Positions 1 through 12,557 of a DNA stretch of 64,000 nucleotides are shown here, in pieces (the first letter of the stretch is position 1; each line of letters opens with the position of its first letter). Origin of the DNA: Phoronis australis (lineage: Eukaryota; Phoronida; Phoronidae); assembly GCA_002633005.1 (NCBI GenBank), contig NMRA01000055.1, positions 441,992 through 505,991 of the forward strand, read 5' to 3'. The notes beneath the pieces were generated by a model that did not search any database, had not been told where the DNA came from, and worked only from the letters and a program-made list of their open reading frames with translations. The translations under genes and the position numbers were made by a program.

Positions 1-1265
1 CAAACTAAGTAGAGTTTGTGCAAAACATTCTACAACTTGCTATTCAGTTTACAAAGCAACTGAAGAAGAACAGTACAACTCGATTACAAACAACAAATGA
101 AAGTTGTACGCTCAAAAATGTTGCATGAAGACCATGCCAGGCATAAATGGGTCTTACAAACAAGAGAACACAAATACAACAGAGTTTAAAACAAAAAACA
201 ATGAGATGTCAGTGTGAACACACGCGCACACAAACTCCTGCATAACTGAGATGACTTCAATTGAACCAGCTTGATAAAGTCTAGTTCTAAGAAGCAATCA
301 ATCAACACCCTATCATAACCATGATGTATTAGGTAATAATATGAAGCATCACCATGGCCAGAAGGGCCCACTGGACATGATCAAATAAAAGATCACAGAT
401 GACCTTCTAAGACAGCTCATATTGCATAACATTCTGGGCTATAAATGTCAATCAAGAATTGAGTGATCCATGTGCACACCACATCATGGTGAGCAGTGGC
501 TATTTTATGAAATAGTTTTATCTAGCATTGAAAAAAGTTTTAGAATTAACAAACAATTCTTTGCAAGGTGACCACACTGCTTAATAATCAAATGTCATGA
601 AACAAAAGTTTACCATTTATGGATCCTCAGTTTTTAAAGCAAAAATTACAAAGCAGATGGCTGAAACAGGCGGATGTAAAAGTAAATCAAGAATATATAA
701 AATTAAATAAAAAAGAATATATTGATGGTGTCTAAATGTATTTCATTCATTTCAATCCCTCACACACCTATCAGATGAAGAACTGTCTACCACCCCAGTT
801 GGTTATCAGTATGTCTATTTATAATACAAAAAGGGACATCTCTGCCACAGTGAGCACCTTCTCAAGTGGCTCGGTTATCTTCAGGATACAATTTTAGAAC
901 AAGCTAAGAGGGGATATTTTATTTCTCAAAATAATTACAAAATGCATAACCCAGAGATGGTCGATCTGATTCATACGGAAATTTCAGATAGTATACTTGG
1001 TGCCCTGTTCTCCAAAATGCTGTTATAAATTGCTTTTAAAATGCTCCAAAAATTACAAAAAAATCAAAAGTTGCATAAGACGACAGCAAAATTATAATTT
1101 TGAAAACTTTAACAGCATTTTATAAATTTTATCTTGGACATTTATATCAAATAAAATTTAGAAATGTTACTGATAACGTTGTTTGGCTATGAATGCAGCA
1201 TTTTTGCTTCATTTTACTGACTCAAGTGGTTGCAGGTTGGTATAAAGAGAAAAGTGAACTTGTAC
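1..1265. other. No gene seen
   Basis: AT-rich non-coding sequence. No frame shows splice-bounded coding sequence, and the short minus frame at 186-371 is not supported by splice sites or composition. Confidence 0.5.
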
Positions 1266-1613
1266 ATACTTACTATCCCAAAATACGATGTACATTTACC
1301 CAGTTACTATCCCAAAATATGATGTACATTTACCCAGTTACTATCCCAAAATATGATGTACATTTACCCAGTTACTATCCCAAAATATGATGTACATTTA
1401 CCAAGTTACTATCCCAAAATATGATGTACATTTACCCAGTTACTATCCCAAAATATGATGTACATTTACCCAGTTACTATCCCCAAATATGATGTACATT
1501 TACCCAGTTACTATCCCAAAATATGATGTACATTTACCCAGTTACTGTCACAAAATATGATGTACATTTACCCAGTTACTATCCCAAAATATGATGTACA
1601 TTTACCCAGTTAA
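1266..1613. repeat. 34-bp minisatellite, about 10 copies
   Basis: The core gatgtacatttaccc recurs at about 1287, 1321, 1354, 1388, 1422, 1456, 1491, 1525, 1559 and 1592, a constant period of about 34 bp. Copies differ by one to three substitutions (for example ccaag for cccag near 1411, and ctgtcac for ctatccc near 1545). The open plus frame over it is a by-product of the repeat. Confidence 0.95.
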
Positions 1614-4567
1614 ATTCTATGTTTATGAAGATATTTTGTTAAATGTACAGTCTTGTTAATAAGCCTTTACACTACATGAACAAACATGCAAAAATATCAA
1701 ATAACAACACGTGCTTTTGATTGAAAGCAGCATCTGTCATTAACCTTAACCTTTTACACCACTGGATACAACCCCCCCCCCAAGACACACCAATGCTGGA
1801 GTGGAAGGCCTTTCACACTTCATGAGGAGTTTTCTGACAAAAATTCAAACATTGTGAATAACAAACAAGTGGAATAAGACACATTATGCATTGTACATCT
1901 TCATCCTCCATCTTAATTCTCATCACATCTCCAGCATCTTAATTTTCTGTCAAGTTAGAAGAAATAGAAGAAAGATTACGGCACTTAAGTTAACTGTGAG
2001 TGACATACATTTGCACAGGGTGATCCCCAAAACATTTTTTTCAAATTTGGTGGTCCACAGAAGACCTTTCCACAATGTTTTAAGCAAATGAGGCATTTTG
2101 CAGTAGTTACTTTCTTCTAATAATGTCTTGTTTTGTTTAGTAAAGTGTCAATGATGAGTTTTAGTTGAGTGACTGTAAAATTTAAATACAACAATAACAA
2201 ATAACAATAATAATTTACAACTTCACACAAAATTTTATGTGCTTGTTTCATAAGTCACGCTACCTTAGCTTTCTGAGGAATCCATTAGATGCTTGCACAA
2301 AATTAAGTTTTAAGTAACGTTATGAATTATGTTAATTCTGATCACCAGTGTCACGTGACTCTCTGTGTCATGTGACTCTCTGGGGGCTGAGGCGAGAATC
2401 TGGTGCTCACTTTGTATAATACAAATAGAAATGAAGGCTGATCACATAAGAAATAGTTGAAGCAGTAAATACCTTATCATATCCCCAATTCATTCCATTG
2501 CACACAAAGACAGCTTGATAATGTAAATTTCAAAACAACCTAAAATTAGTGATGACAAACAGATCAGTGAATATAACATATCAAGTCGAGCAGAACTATC
2601 GATTTCTCATCTAGAATTTAATTTCTCCCTATATATAATTTTATGTGATAGATTGCCTTTGTCTGTAAGACTGTTGGATTTAACAACTTATGTAACAGTG
2701 TTCAACTGCTTGTCAAATAAAAGTGAATAGCAAGCAGATTATATGAAACATGAGAGTCTTATTCAACACAATGACATTCAGGAGACAGATGCAAACTATC
2801 AAAAGTAAGAGAGGTGTTTTCAACAGAAATATCGAAAAGTAGGTGATATGAAGCACTAAACCATGGAAATCAGACATCGCTCTTAGAGGAAATATGCAAG
2901 AGCTTATCTGTTGCCATGGTGTGCATTTCAATATTTCTGTCGCACACGATAACCATATGGAGTTGTGTGTAAAAGCAGACCAAGTATTTTTTGTAGCCTT
3001 ATCAGGAAAGAATGCATTTCACAGAAAAGCCAATCAGACTGTCAATGCTGCAGCAATAGCTTTTAAGATAAGTGATGGCGATAAAACCAGCGCAGTATGA
3101 TATGTCACCATATGGTGACCACTTGAACATTTGCGACTTGCACAGATGGAGACAAATCATAGGCTCACACTAGACTTCTAAATGTTTTAGACAGATTGAA
3201 TAAAACATCTAAAATCTGCACATTTATTCACAGAAGACTTTGTTTTTGCCATTATCCTGCACTTAAACATGTTATTGCAGTGAACATATTTTTTTACATT
3301 ACCACTTTCAGATATTGGAAGCAAAACAAGTACGTCATGGATGCTTGCATTTGACTGGCACTGAGAGTAGACATGCGAGTATGTTTCAGAAATTAATTTT
3401 TTATCGATGAAATGCGAAGCGTTCGTCAAGTTGGTGAATTGGTTTTGATTTACCATTGCCAGTTCCTCCCAGAACTCTCCATTGGCGACTCAACTAGACC
3501 AAGGCCAGAAATCTCCACACAACAGCCATCAATAATTTCTATAAAAAGTATTTTTCCTTCTAAAACACTATCATTTGCTATGATAATTCTATAGCAAAAT
3601 ATGATGAGGACTTGTTCACTTATGAAATCAGTAGCCCAAGTATTGTGTTGAACAACCTCAACAGAGTTCAATGAACAAGTGACTTTAATGTTTACCACAA
3701 GATGGCACCACCAATCAATACCTAATCGGCAAAAGCACAGTATTAGACAGCAGAGTATTGAACTATGTGAGCAGATGACTCTGAATGGCAGTGTTCTAAA
3801 CAGAATAGCAAATCACTGCTTGTAAATGATACTTAAATCCATTTTGCACAGAAATAAACCAAAAAGGCATTCACTTTTAAAATAACTGAGAAATGTATAT
3901 TCATCATTCTTTACATTTTTCCGTTAATTGTACATTTTGCATCAAGTTTTGCATGCTGTCCCCAAGCGCAGGCAACATTTCAGTGAAACGACACATGTGT
4001 AACTACCATAACTGATCTATGTTGTATTCACTCACCTATATTATATTATACCATGATTATTATGTCAGTTGAACAGCACGGAATGTACAATGACAATATT
4101 TGTAGAATTTCACACAAAAAATCATGAATCAAGTGACAGTAGAGCACTGTTATACTGAGGACCCTTGTTGACTAAAAGTTAAGCCAGAGATAAATTGTAG
4201 ACTTGCAAAACTCAAACATTTCCTCTTAGTTGTGTTACTCAGTTGACCCATATTCCATAACCATTACCACATATATTCTGTTATGTAATCCCACATGCTG
4301 TCAATCAAATCCAAGAGTGACAATAAACAAGGTTTGATTGTGTGCTCTCAATAGGGAATTGAAAGGGTCTCTAGAGAGTGACACTTGGCCTCATCACATG
4401 AAAGTTATGATGATGAGCATCATGACTATAACAGAATGAAATGAAAATGAATGAAAAACATCGACAACCATGATACTAATTTCCATGATGAGATGATCAT
4501 TGAAGATGACAAAATTGATCAAAAATTATAGCCTTGCACAGTATCAACAAGTGCAGCAAGGAATCGG
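1614..4567. other. No gene seen
   Basis: Non-coding, AT-rich sequence. It contains short A and C homopolymers (a C run near 1771) and no convincing exon on either strand. Confidence 0.4.
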
Positions 4568-6300
4568 TCAACAAGAGCAACGCAGAGCTTTGAAATGCGC
4601 CCACTGTGGTACTGAACAGTTAGGCTGTGGCCGCGGCCAATTTGCACTCCCGAAATATTAAAATCTAGGGCTAGGCCAGGCTTGGGGGCATTTTTTAGTT
4701 AGGTATTGTATGTAGACCAAGTGAATGCAATTTGTTTGTATTTGTGAACATGCTGAGAATGAAAAAGACCACTTTCTTGGCTGTAGAAATTGACCGCGAT
4801 TTCAGGTAGCCCTCAAACAAGCCAGATTTTCAAAAAAAAAAAACTAGTTGGTTGACAGTACTTTTGGACCACATTTTTGGTATCGGTAGGAAATTTGCTT
4901 TCGAAATCTAATGTTGGCTTTAGTCGAGCATCGGCAGGGAAGTGGTGATATTGAAAAGTGCCGATTTTGCATTTTTTGCCCTTATTTTTCTTAGTCTAGC
5001 TTGGTTTTCAGAGGGAGTGAAAGGGCCAAAATTACAAGAGATAACAAAGTTTCTGTGCTCATCTGTAGGGTTTGTGATGTGAAATGACTAAAAACTTTTC
5101 TTTATTCGCATGCAGGTCTTGACAGAGTGAAGAAAGGGTGAAGAGTCCATTGACGTGTGTTCCGATAGGCAAACCCCTGCGAGAACTGTACTGTGCCTCC
5201 ATAGAGTTGTTTATTTGTATCATAAAAATGGCCACAAGATAGCACAAAATACATTGCAATTATCTGAAAATGGGAACATGCCATCATTTATTTAATAGAA
5301 AGCTATTTACTAAATTTCATAAAAATCTGTCAAGGAACTTCAGAGAAACAAAGGAAAATAGAAAAAACGAAATTGCCACTAGGGAGAACAGTGTTCGTTA
5401 GAGCCGTATGAAAGTCATCGTCTGTTAACTTCAATCGTTCTCTTCATACTGAGAACATATACACCAATTTTCAAAATCATCCTTGGAATGGTTTCGTTGA
5501 TAGAAGCGGACGCCAAATAACAGACTCAAAAACAAACAAAAATTGCCCGTTAAGTGGTGCAAAATACCTTGAATCCGTCAGAAAACGGGAGTATATCGTC
5601 ATCTCACCAATAGATGCCTATAATCTAAATTTTGTGAAATTCCCTTGAGGACCTTTGAAGATGCAGAGGTAAACGCAAAAAACTAAAATTGCCACTAGGG
5701 GGTACACCGGTACTCAGATCCGTCCGAAAGTTGTCGTTCATCATCAACTTCATATAAATACACTTGTTAAACTTTGTAAAGATTCTGTAGAGGGTTTTGG
5801 AGATACAGCCATGGGCGCATAAAAACAAAATTGCCATTACGATGCGCCACAGTAGTAGAAGTCGTCAGAAAATCATCGTCAGCCATTCTTTTCATAGTAA
5901 GAACATACATGCCAAATTTCACAATCATCCTTAGAGGGGTTTGGTTGATAGAGGGGTATGTGGACGCCAAAGAACAGACAGCAAAAATGGCCACTACGTG
6001 GTGCAAAATACCTTGAATCCATCCGAAAACAAGGCGATAGCATCATCTCAATAATAGATGCTGACCTTTGAAGATAGAGGTAAACGTAAAAACTAAAACT
6101 GTCACTAGGAGGCACACTGGTTGTTGGATCCATCCGAAAGTTCGCTCACACTGTCGCATCCATAAAGGAAACATATGTGCCAAATTTCATGAACATACGT
6201 CAAAGAGTTTTGGAGATAGAGCAGCTGACGCCGGACGGACGCCAGACGGATGCCGAACGGACGGGGATGACGGCATAATAGTCATCAAATAAGAAAATTT
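4568..6300. repeat. Helentron-like tandem-monomer repeat, copy A (interrupted)
   Basis: The left end near 4568 carries the family start gagcaacgc.gagc.tt followed by aatgcgcccac. Unrelated sequence follows to about 5050. Degenerate monomers then run from about 5060 to 6300, marked by a recurring gccactaggnggc.c block near 5230, 5373, 5545, 5691, 5832, 5989 and 6110 (spacing about 120-170 bp), each with a ccaaatttc.tgaaaat block. It ends in a gacgccggacgga-type GC-rich block and lacks the usual terminal hairpin. The Helentron/HINE assignment is inference. Confidence 0.7.
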
Positions 6301-6409
6301 CGATATATTCACATAACGAATATCAGAATCATTCGTCAAAGGACGCCAGAGAAATGGCTCGAAAAAAATCAATTAAAAGAGCAGTCACTGAAAATCTACT
6401 CCAGCACAG

Positions 6410-6670
6410 TAAACTGTAGTGAAAAATGGCCTACTCCGGAGAGCACTGAGCAAGATCTAGCCACACACCAAATTTCAGACAAATCCCTCAAGGCACTACA
6501 GAGCTATGGCTTCGCAAAACGAAAAATAAAAAATGGCAGCCGCAGTGCCATCTTCCATTCGAATTTAACCAAAAACAATACGACTCAAGCTATTGGCGAG
6601 ACAAATGTGCAAATTTCATGTCCATCTTATAAGAAATGCGACCTGTAGTGTGCAAACAAAAAACATTAAC
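6410..6670. repeat. Dispersed repeat, family with 39480-39960
   Basis: The block from aaaatggc..ccgcagtgccatt to caaatttcatgtc.atc..aagaaatg. matches sequence near 39700-39830 at roughly 70% by eye. It is a degenerate interspersed repeat with no coding content. Confidence 0.5.
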
Positions 6671-8086
6671 AAAAACATTTTATGACAGAGTAACATTCAT
6701 CATCAACGGAAATTTTTAAAACTAGAGGTCGCTATGAACTCAAAATTCAGTTAGAACTGGAATCCGATAATAACTGAAAGTAACTTTGCAACTTGTTTTA
6801 AGCAAGTCATTGCATCACTTTTGGCTACTTTCTTCATGGACCGAATTTTTATCACTCATCGAGTCCTGAGGATTTGCATGTCAAAGACCCAACGAAAACA
6901 CTGGTCTTCAGTAACAGACAACTGTCACCAAGTGAAATCACAATGACCACTGGTAAAGAATTTTGAAAGCTTCCATGAATGTGGGAGTGAATGTAGGTTT
7001 TGTTACGTTGATAGATATGGACACAGTGGTAAGATGAGAGGCAGGTGATGTCAGAAACCTAAACTGAATATGATATTGTAAGTGCATATCTGCACTCTGC
7101 AGGCTCATCAGTACGTTTGTACTCAGTTGACCCACTTATAGAGCAACAACAAATGATCGAGCACAAGCAATGAATCACCATGCCAACCAGGAACCACTAT
7201 AAACCATTCTCTGGTGTTAAAAACGTCCACTATCTTCACAGGTATATTTACTCTACCTAAGTAATGTCATTGTATTCTTATCCATTGTCTGCATTGAAAC
7301 TGGTTGCAATCAATTGCTTGAAATGTCCCTGATGGTCACACTGTGTTGATGCCTGAAAGTAACCCACCAGCTTTTGAATTAAATTAAAGCCTATCTTGAA
7401 CAGTAACACTTGTAAATTTGGATCTTGCATTATGTTAAGAGCATAGTTCTGAGCCCACTAGTTCCATAAACTGCCAAATGTAACGAACTGTTTGGCGTAT
7501 TGGCTTGCTTTTGTCTACGTCACCGCGAGAATCACCTTTTAAAGCAAACACCTGCAAATAACACCTGTACAGAGTGGTGTTCTATTCAGACCCCTGTTCA
7601 ACACAACTGTTATCGGCCTTTTGTTGGGATCTTGATGCAAGATGGCACGAAAAGGCAGCTTCACCTATCATTTGACGGGTTACATGTTTGCATGATTGAA
7701 CTCGCATTTTCTTATTTTACTAAGGCTTTGGTAGGTCTATCTGGTGAGCCCAATACATCTAAAATAACAAAATTCCGTTGAAGTTAGGCTGTAATATTCT
7801 TCACAACATTCACCTATTTAAGCTTAAGTGACATTTTCATCACATTTGTTAATGGTAATTTCCCTTCTGGTCTCAATTTTACACAGTTCTTTGACAAACT
7901 GCTTTTCTGATCACCCATGAAATGTCGTTGATTTCCACGTTCTTTGGCAATTCTTGGTCAACCAACTCAGTCAAGTAGGTTTGCCACCTGGTGATTACAT
8001 TAAACGATATTGACCACAACTACATTAATATGAGCAGAAGAAGGGAAATGACAAAAACTAGTCTAATATTTCTGCACAATTAAACA
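6671..8086. other. No gene seen
   Basis: No splice-bounded coding segment was found. The 93-codon plus frame at 7500-7781 has no protein character that I recognise. Confidence 0.4.
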
Positions 8087-8552
8087 AGAGCAACGCGGAG
8101 CGTTGAATGCGATAAATACACTTGCTAAATTAAGTGAAGATCCTGCAAACGGTTTAATAGATACAGCCATGAGCGTAAAAAAAACAAAACTGCCACTAGG
8201 AGGTGCCACAGTAGTCTAACTCGGAAAATCATCGTTAGCTGTCCACAGAAAACGGGAGGATAGCATTATCTCACTAATTGGTGCCTATATACTAAATTTT
8301 ATGAAAATCCATTCACGACTTTTGGAGATACAGAGGTAAACGTAAAAAACTAAAATTGCCACTAGGGGGCACACCAGTAGTCGGATCCATCCAAAACTTT
8401 GCTCATGCTGTCCCATCCATGAAAAGAACACATGTGCAAAATTTCATGAATATACGTCAAGATATTTTGGAGATAGAGCAGCGGACGCCGGATGGACGGA
8501 CGAACGGAGATGACGGCATAGTGCGCCCACATATAAATATGTGGGCACATAA
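8087..8552 (+). repeat. Helentron-like tandem-monomer repeat, copy B (compact, both ends)
   Basis: This is the most compact copy. It starts at aagagcaacgcggagcgttg, itself a short hairpin (aacgc-gga-gcgtt). It holds about two monomers with the gccactaggggg block, then a gacgccggatggacgga block. It ends in the palindrome gcccacatat-aa-atatgtgggc at 8525-8546. The left aatgcgccca and the right tgggcacat are inverted relative to each other. Confidence 0.8.
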
Positions 8553-8641
8553 AAACATACAGCAACAATTGTTGATGTAAACTGACCCAAACCAGGCATC
8601 AATCAAAAACAAACAAAAGGCTCAATCTATTAGACACATAC

Positions 8642-8867
8642 CTGGTGTATAAACATTGGAAAAGCCATGTTTGGAGGCAGAACCGTAGATGCCACCTATT
8701 GACGGCAAATAGAAGCACGGCCTCGACCAGCGAATCACTTCAGCAGTCTCAGGCAGACCATAGAGCAGCGACTTCCAGGCGTCAAGACTTCCGCACAAAC
8801 TGTCTCTCATGTTATCCCACATGGCACTACGATCTGATGCATGCCAGTCACGTGATCGGCACATGAC
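8642..8867 (-). CDS. Internal exon of an unidentified minus-strand gene (exon C)
   Basis: The 226-bp exon has a good acceptor (tttcacag|GTC) and donor (ACCAG|gtatgtgtc). It reads in phase 0 and ends in phase 1, giving about 75 residues with balanced composition: VMCRSRDWHASDRSAMW near the start, then SLDAWKSLLYGLPE and CFYLPSIGGIYGS. Its start phase fits the end of the exon at 12558-12695, so the two may be consecutive. The C-x-x-x-x-W-x-x-S-D-x-S-x-W pattern is faintly like the end of an F-box, but this is too weak to call. Family unknown. The coding call rests on both splice sites and an uninterrupted frame. Confidence 0.6.
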
Positions 8868-8984
8868 CTGTGAAATACGGAAATACACAATCACACAGAA
8901 CAAACTGGTATTAACAATGAACTAAACTGAAGATTAGATAAGATCCTACTTGGTGTAGCCTAACAAAGATCATACATTCCAAAT

Positions 8985-10281
8985 TTAGGCAATAGTCTCT
9001 TTTGTTCTTTGTGGCTTGTTTCTTAGTGAACCTACATCTCCACACAACGTTTGCTGCGGTGTGCTTCTATGGGTGTTTTTAGTATCATAAAAATGACCAT
9101 TAGATGGCGCAGAATTCGTCAAACCTGAGAAGGTGGCACTGTCTCTGTAATACACAACAATTTGCCAACTCCTGAGATATAGATGTAAATGTAAAAAACA
9201 ACTGACACTAGGGAATACAGGTATAATCCAATTCGTCTGAAACTCATTGCCATCTGTTGCCATCTCTATAGGAGCCCACATGTAAAACTTTGCAAAAATC
9301 CTTTAAAAAGGGTTAAGCAAATACAGCCGTAAACGCAAAAAAAGCAAAAATTGCCCCTAGGTGACGCCAGATTAGTCGAAACCATCTGAAAATGAACGTT
9401 GGCCGGGGTTTTCGCATCAGGAACACAACCCTTTATTTTCGTAATTATCCTTTGAGTGGTTTAGCAGACAGAGGCAGATGTCAAAAAACTACACAAACAT
9501 TTTTAAATGGTCACCAGGCGGCGCAGAAAAATCAAATCTGTCCGAAAATGGGAAGGCATTGTCGTCTCCTTAATAGAAACCTATTTGCCGAATTTCATGA
9601 AAAATAAATTAATGAACTCTGAAGATACACAGGTGAACATTAAAAAAAACATTTTGCCACCAGGGGCACAGTGATATTTGGATCAGCTCGACGCTTGTTA
9701 CCGTTTGTCGTCAACTCCACAGAAAAACATATTTCAAATTTCATAAAGCTCCTTCAAAAGGTTAACGAGATTCGGCTACAAAAGCGAAAAACAAAATCGG
9801 CACTAGGGGGCAACACACTATTCGGACCCATCCGAAAGTTAATGCCAGTCATGGCCTCCTCATCAGGAACAGATCTGTAAAATTTCATAATGATCCTTCA
9901 AGCGGTATGGCAGATAGAGAGGTGGACGCCAGAAAACAGAAGTAAAAGCAACAAAAATGGCCACAAAGTGGCGTAAAATTCACCCAATCCGTCAGAAATA
10001 TATTGTTGCATCATCGCTTCCTTATTAAAAACCTCTTTGCCAAATTTCATGAAAATCCATCAAAGAACTCCAAAGATACAGAGGCAAACGTAAAACAATA
10101 AAATTGCTACTAGGGGGCACAGCAGCAATCGAATCAGTCCAAAACTTGTCGTCATTGCAATCAGCCCCATAGGAACACACCTGCCAAATATCAATAAGAT
10201 CCTGCAAACGATTTAGGATATACAGCAGCGGACGCCGGATGCCCAGAGGTGACAACAATATAGATACACATATAAATATGT
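8985..10281. repeat. Helentron-like tandem-monomer repeat, copy C (left part)
   Basis: At least seven monomers are marked by the g.cactaggnggc.c block near 9095, 9206, 9352, 9510, 9656, 9799, 9958 and 10107, with spacing about 143-159 bp after the first. The copy ends in the family's terminal AT hairpin, which is split by the Penelope-like insertion at 10282. The rest (tgggcacataaaa) resumes at 10938. Confidence 0.75.
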
Positions 10282-10937
10282 ACTTCGGGAGCAAGTTTTC
10301 GGTTATACAGAATTTGTTAAATGCACGACACTTTTCATTGTTCATAGTCTTTATTCCGTTGCGTTCATACTCTACTCTCAACTGGACATAGATACAGTAA
10401 CTGACCTAGCGACATAATTAAAAGACACACGATATTTCGAAACATACTTGTTTCATTCTCAAGTGAAGATAAGATGACGCACGTAAAATCACCCGTCAAG
10501 AAATTGTGGAAAACACGTCAATTCGCTACGTGGAGCAAGATGTGCTGCGTTTGAAAGTATTAGAGTCTCTTTTAATTGCTTTTGAGAAGCCTATTTTGAA
10601 TGAGCAGCAAACAGGGTCGCGCCGCACGTTACACTTGTTTGCGTGACCTTCCTGTTACCCCAATTCTTTAGTCATTCTTTGCAGTATTTCACCCCCGCCG
10701 TGTCTCACTGTGTGTGTCGTCAGTTTATACTCTGTGGTGGAATTACTGCGTCATTTTATCTTCACTTGAGAATGAAACAAGTATGTTTCGAAATATCGTG
10801 TGTCTTTTAATTATGTCGCTAGGTCAGTTACTGTATCTATGTCTATGTCCAGTTGAGAGTAGTTTTGTTCCGAAAGTATGAACGCAACGGAATGAAGACT
10901 GTGAACAATGAAAAGTGTCGTGCATTTAACAAATTCT
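10282..10937 (+). mobile_element. Penelope-like fold-back element 1 (656 bp)
   Basis: Long terminal inverted repeats flank a short coding remnant. The left arm (about 10305-10475) reads cgacacttttcatt..., gacctagcgacataatta, cgatatttcgaaacatac. The right arm (about 10750-10937) is its reverse complement. The element is bounded by a 12-bp direct repeat, atataaatatgt, at 10270-10281 and 10938-10949, taken as the target-site duplication. The left end carries an extra tail of about 25 bp (agcaagttttcggttatac). Penelope-like identity rests on the GIY-YIG remnant inside; a second copy lies at 36689-37492. Confidence 0.8.
10479..10646 (+). pseudogene. C-terminal fragment of Penelope-like GIY-YIG endonuclease
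   Basis: An open frame of 55 residues ends in a stop at 10644-10646 and includes RKITRQEIVENTSIRYVEQ and ESLLIAFEKPILN. It is almost identical to the C-terminal half of the fuller copy at 36835-37182. In Penelope-like elements the GIY-YIG domain follows the reverse transcriptase. Here the N-terminal part with the CYIG motif is missing, so this is an inactive remnant. Confidence 0.8.
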
Positions 10938-11039
10938 ATATAAATATGTGGGCACATAAAAATTAAGAAAGTGACCATTCATCTACACACTTGTTTGCAC
11001 ACGTGTTGAATAGTCCTTTTGCGAGTTTATAACAATAAC
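10938..11039. repeat. Right end of Helentron-like copy C
   Basis: After the second copy of the 12-bp target duplication, the sequence resumes with gggcacataaaaa, the terminal motif of copies B and D. Confidence 0.6.
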
Positions 11040-12165
11040 GCGAGATTATGTGAGACTCAACTGTGACGTCACGGGAAGTGGGGCAATAGCTTTTCGTTTG
11101 GCCATTTGCCCAATACGGTAGCAGAGTGTATTCTGTTATTCTCTTCGAGTTTCTAGCCGTTTAGTTCGAAAAATGCCAAACAAGCATTGCTGTTATGGCT
11201 AATGAAATTCAGATTCGCACTACAATACGTTCAATCGCGTTCTGTGCTAATTTCGTCCCGTGTATTTTAAACGGGAGGTAGGCGAAATCCGCTCACTGAT
11301 AAGTTTTCACCTCGTCAAAAAATACATTCTACACCTAAAATTATCACCTGAAACTGCGCTTACTTCCTTCAGTGATCCTTTCTGCTTCTAAACATATCTT
11401 CGATGAAGCATAGCTACGGGAATTCAGGTGACTTTGGCGAAGAATTCCAACTCCACTTTGTGGGTAGCCTACTGTTAACTTTGACCCAGCGCGATAACCA
11501 AAAAGTATTTCGACTGAGTCAGGGGAGTGCGAGGCAAAGGCTAGCGCGAGACTGAGCGAAGTGCGAGACCTGGCGCGTGACACTTGCAAAATAGCATGAG
11601 AAAATATCAGGTGAAATTTGTAAGATTTGTCTCCCTTGGACTTTTTTTCGTCAACAGGCGTGATTTCACGTAACTTCCTCAAAATGGCGCCCCGTGAGAA
11701 AGCGAGCGAACCGCGAGGTTTTCATGGATATGTTTAAGTTATTTGTAGACTAAATTGTATCCAGAGTCAGAGTATGTGTTAATTATAACTCCATGTGCTC
11801 ATATGCATGTTTCATTTGATTTTATTTGCTGTATTTGAAGTGAGTAACCTTTTATGGGGATACACTATCGCCCCTGTATGCCTGCAGCATTCAGGCCTAG
11901 ACTGGGTTGAGTTCCAATTTCAGTCCGTTCACACCTTCGCACAACATAACAAGTTCACATTTTCTTCGTCCATTCACAGTTATTCCACGATCCATCTACC
12001 ATCTCTAAAGTTGTGTTAACGTTTTAAGCGTAAAATTCACCATAAGAACTCCAGTAAGATTTAGCGTGTGTAGCAAAGACTCGGGGCAAAACAAGAGCAA
12101 TATGGCGGGTTTTGCCCCCCTTCCGGTGACGTCACATTGACTAACGAGAAACTCGCAAGTGAGCT
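11040..12165 (+). mobile_element. Decayed DNA transposon with THAP-like start
   Basis: Imperfect terminal inverted repeats of about 45 bp: the left has tgtgacgtcacgggaagtgg followed by ggcaa, and the right, reverse-complemented, has tgtgacgtcaccggaagggg followed by ggcaa, both preceded by gcgag. On the plus strand at 11173, ATG begins MPNKHCCYG, followed by stops and then NSDSHYNTF in the same frame. This resembles the start of THAP zinc-finger domains (M-P-x-x-C-x-x-x-G). No intact transposase is visible. The superfamily is uncertain. Confidence 0.5.
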
Positions 12166-12557
12166 ATTATGGAAACTCGACATTAATAGCTTCCACAAGG
12201 GGCAAACTGACTCTGGTCTCCTCTGTGCTACTGAATATGTCACAGAGCATAACTGAACACTGATGGGGGAAATCAAAATCATCCACAGTCATATCACAGG
12301 AATTAAAGATAGGATGATAACTTCTGGTACATTTTCACATTAGATTTTATAGCAATGTTATGTATTACCACATACGTTATTTCATTGTCTATTGAACTAA
12401 GAATTTGTCACTTGGCATAATTCAACTTTACTAGGGTCAACCAGATTCAAATTCACTTAAAGAACGAAGAATATTTTACATTATTAACATAAATAAGCTA
12501 AAAACACTTTGGAAACACCCGAATCTGGGACTGAGTTTCAATGGTGACTTTACATAC

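Noticed and set aside
1193-1390. 65-codon plus frame
   Set aside because: It is the 34-bp minisatellite read through; the repeated protein pattern follows the DNA period.
2466-2510. Short minus segment reading VFVCNGMNWGYDK before a gtattt donor
   Set aside because: It has no convincing acceptor in the right phase; only about 18 residues, so it may be chance.
10025-10381. 118-codon minus frame
   Set aside because: It runs across Helentron-like monomers and the left arm of the fold-back element.
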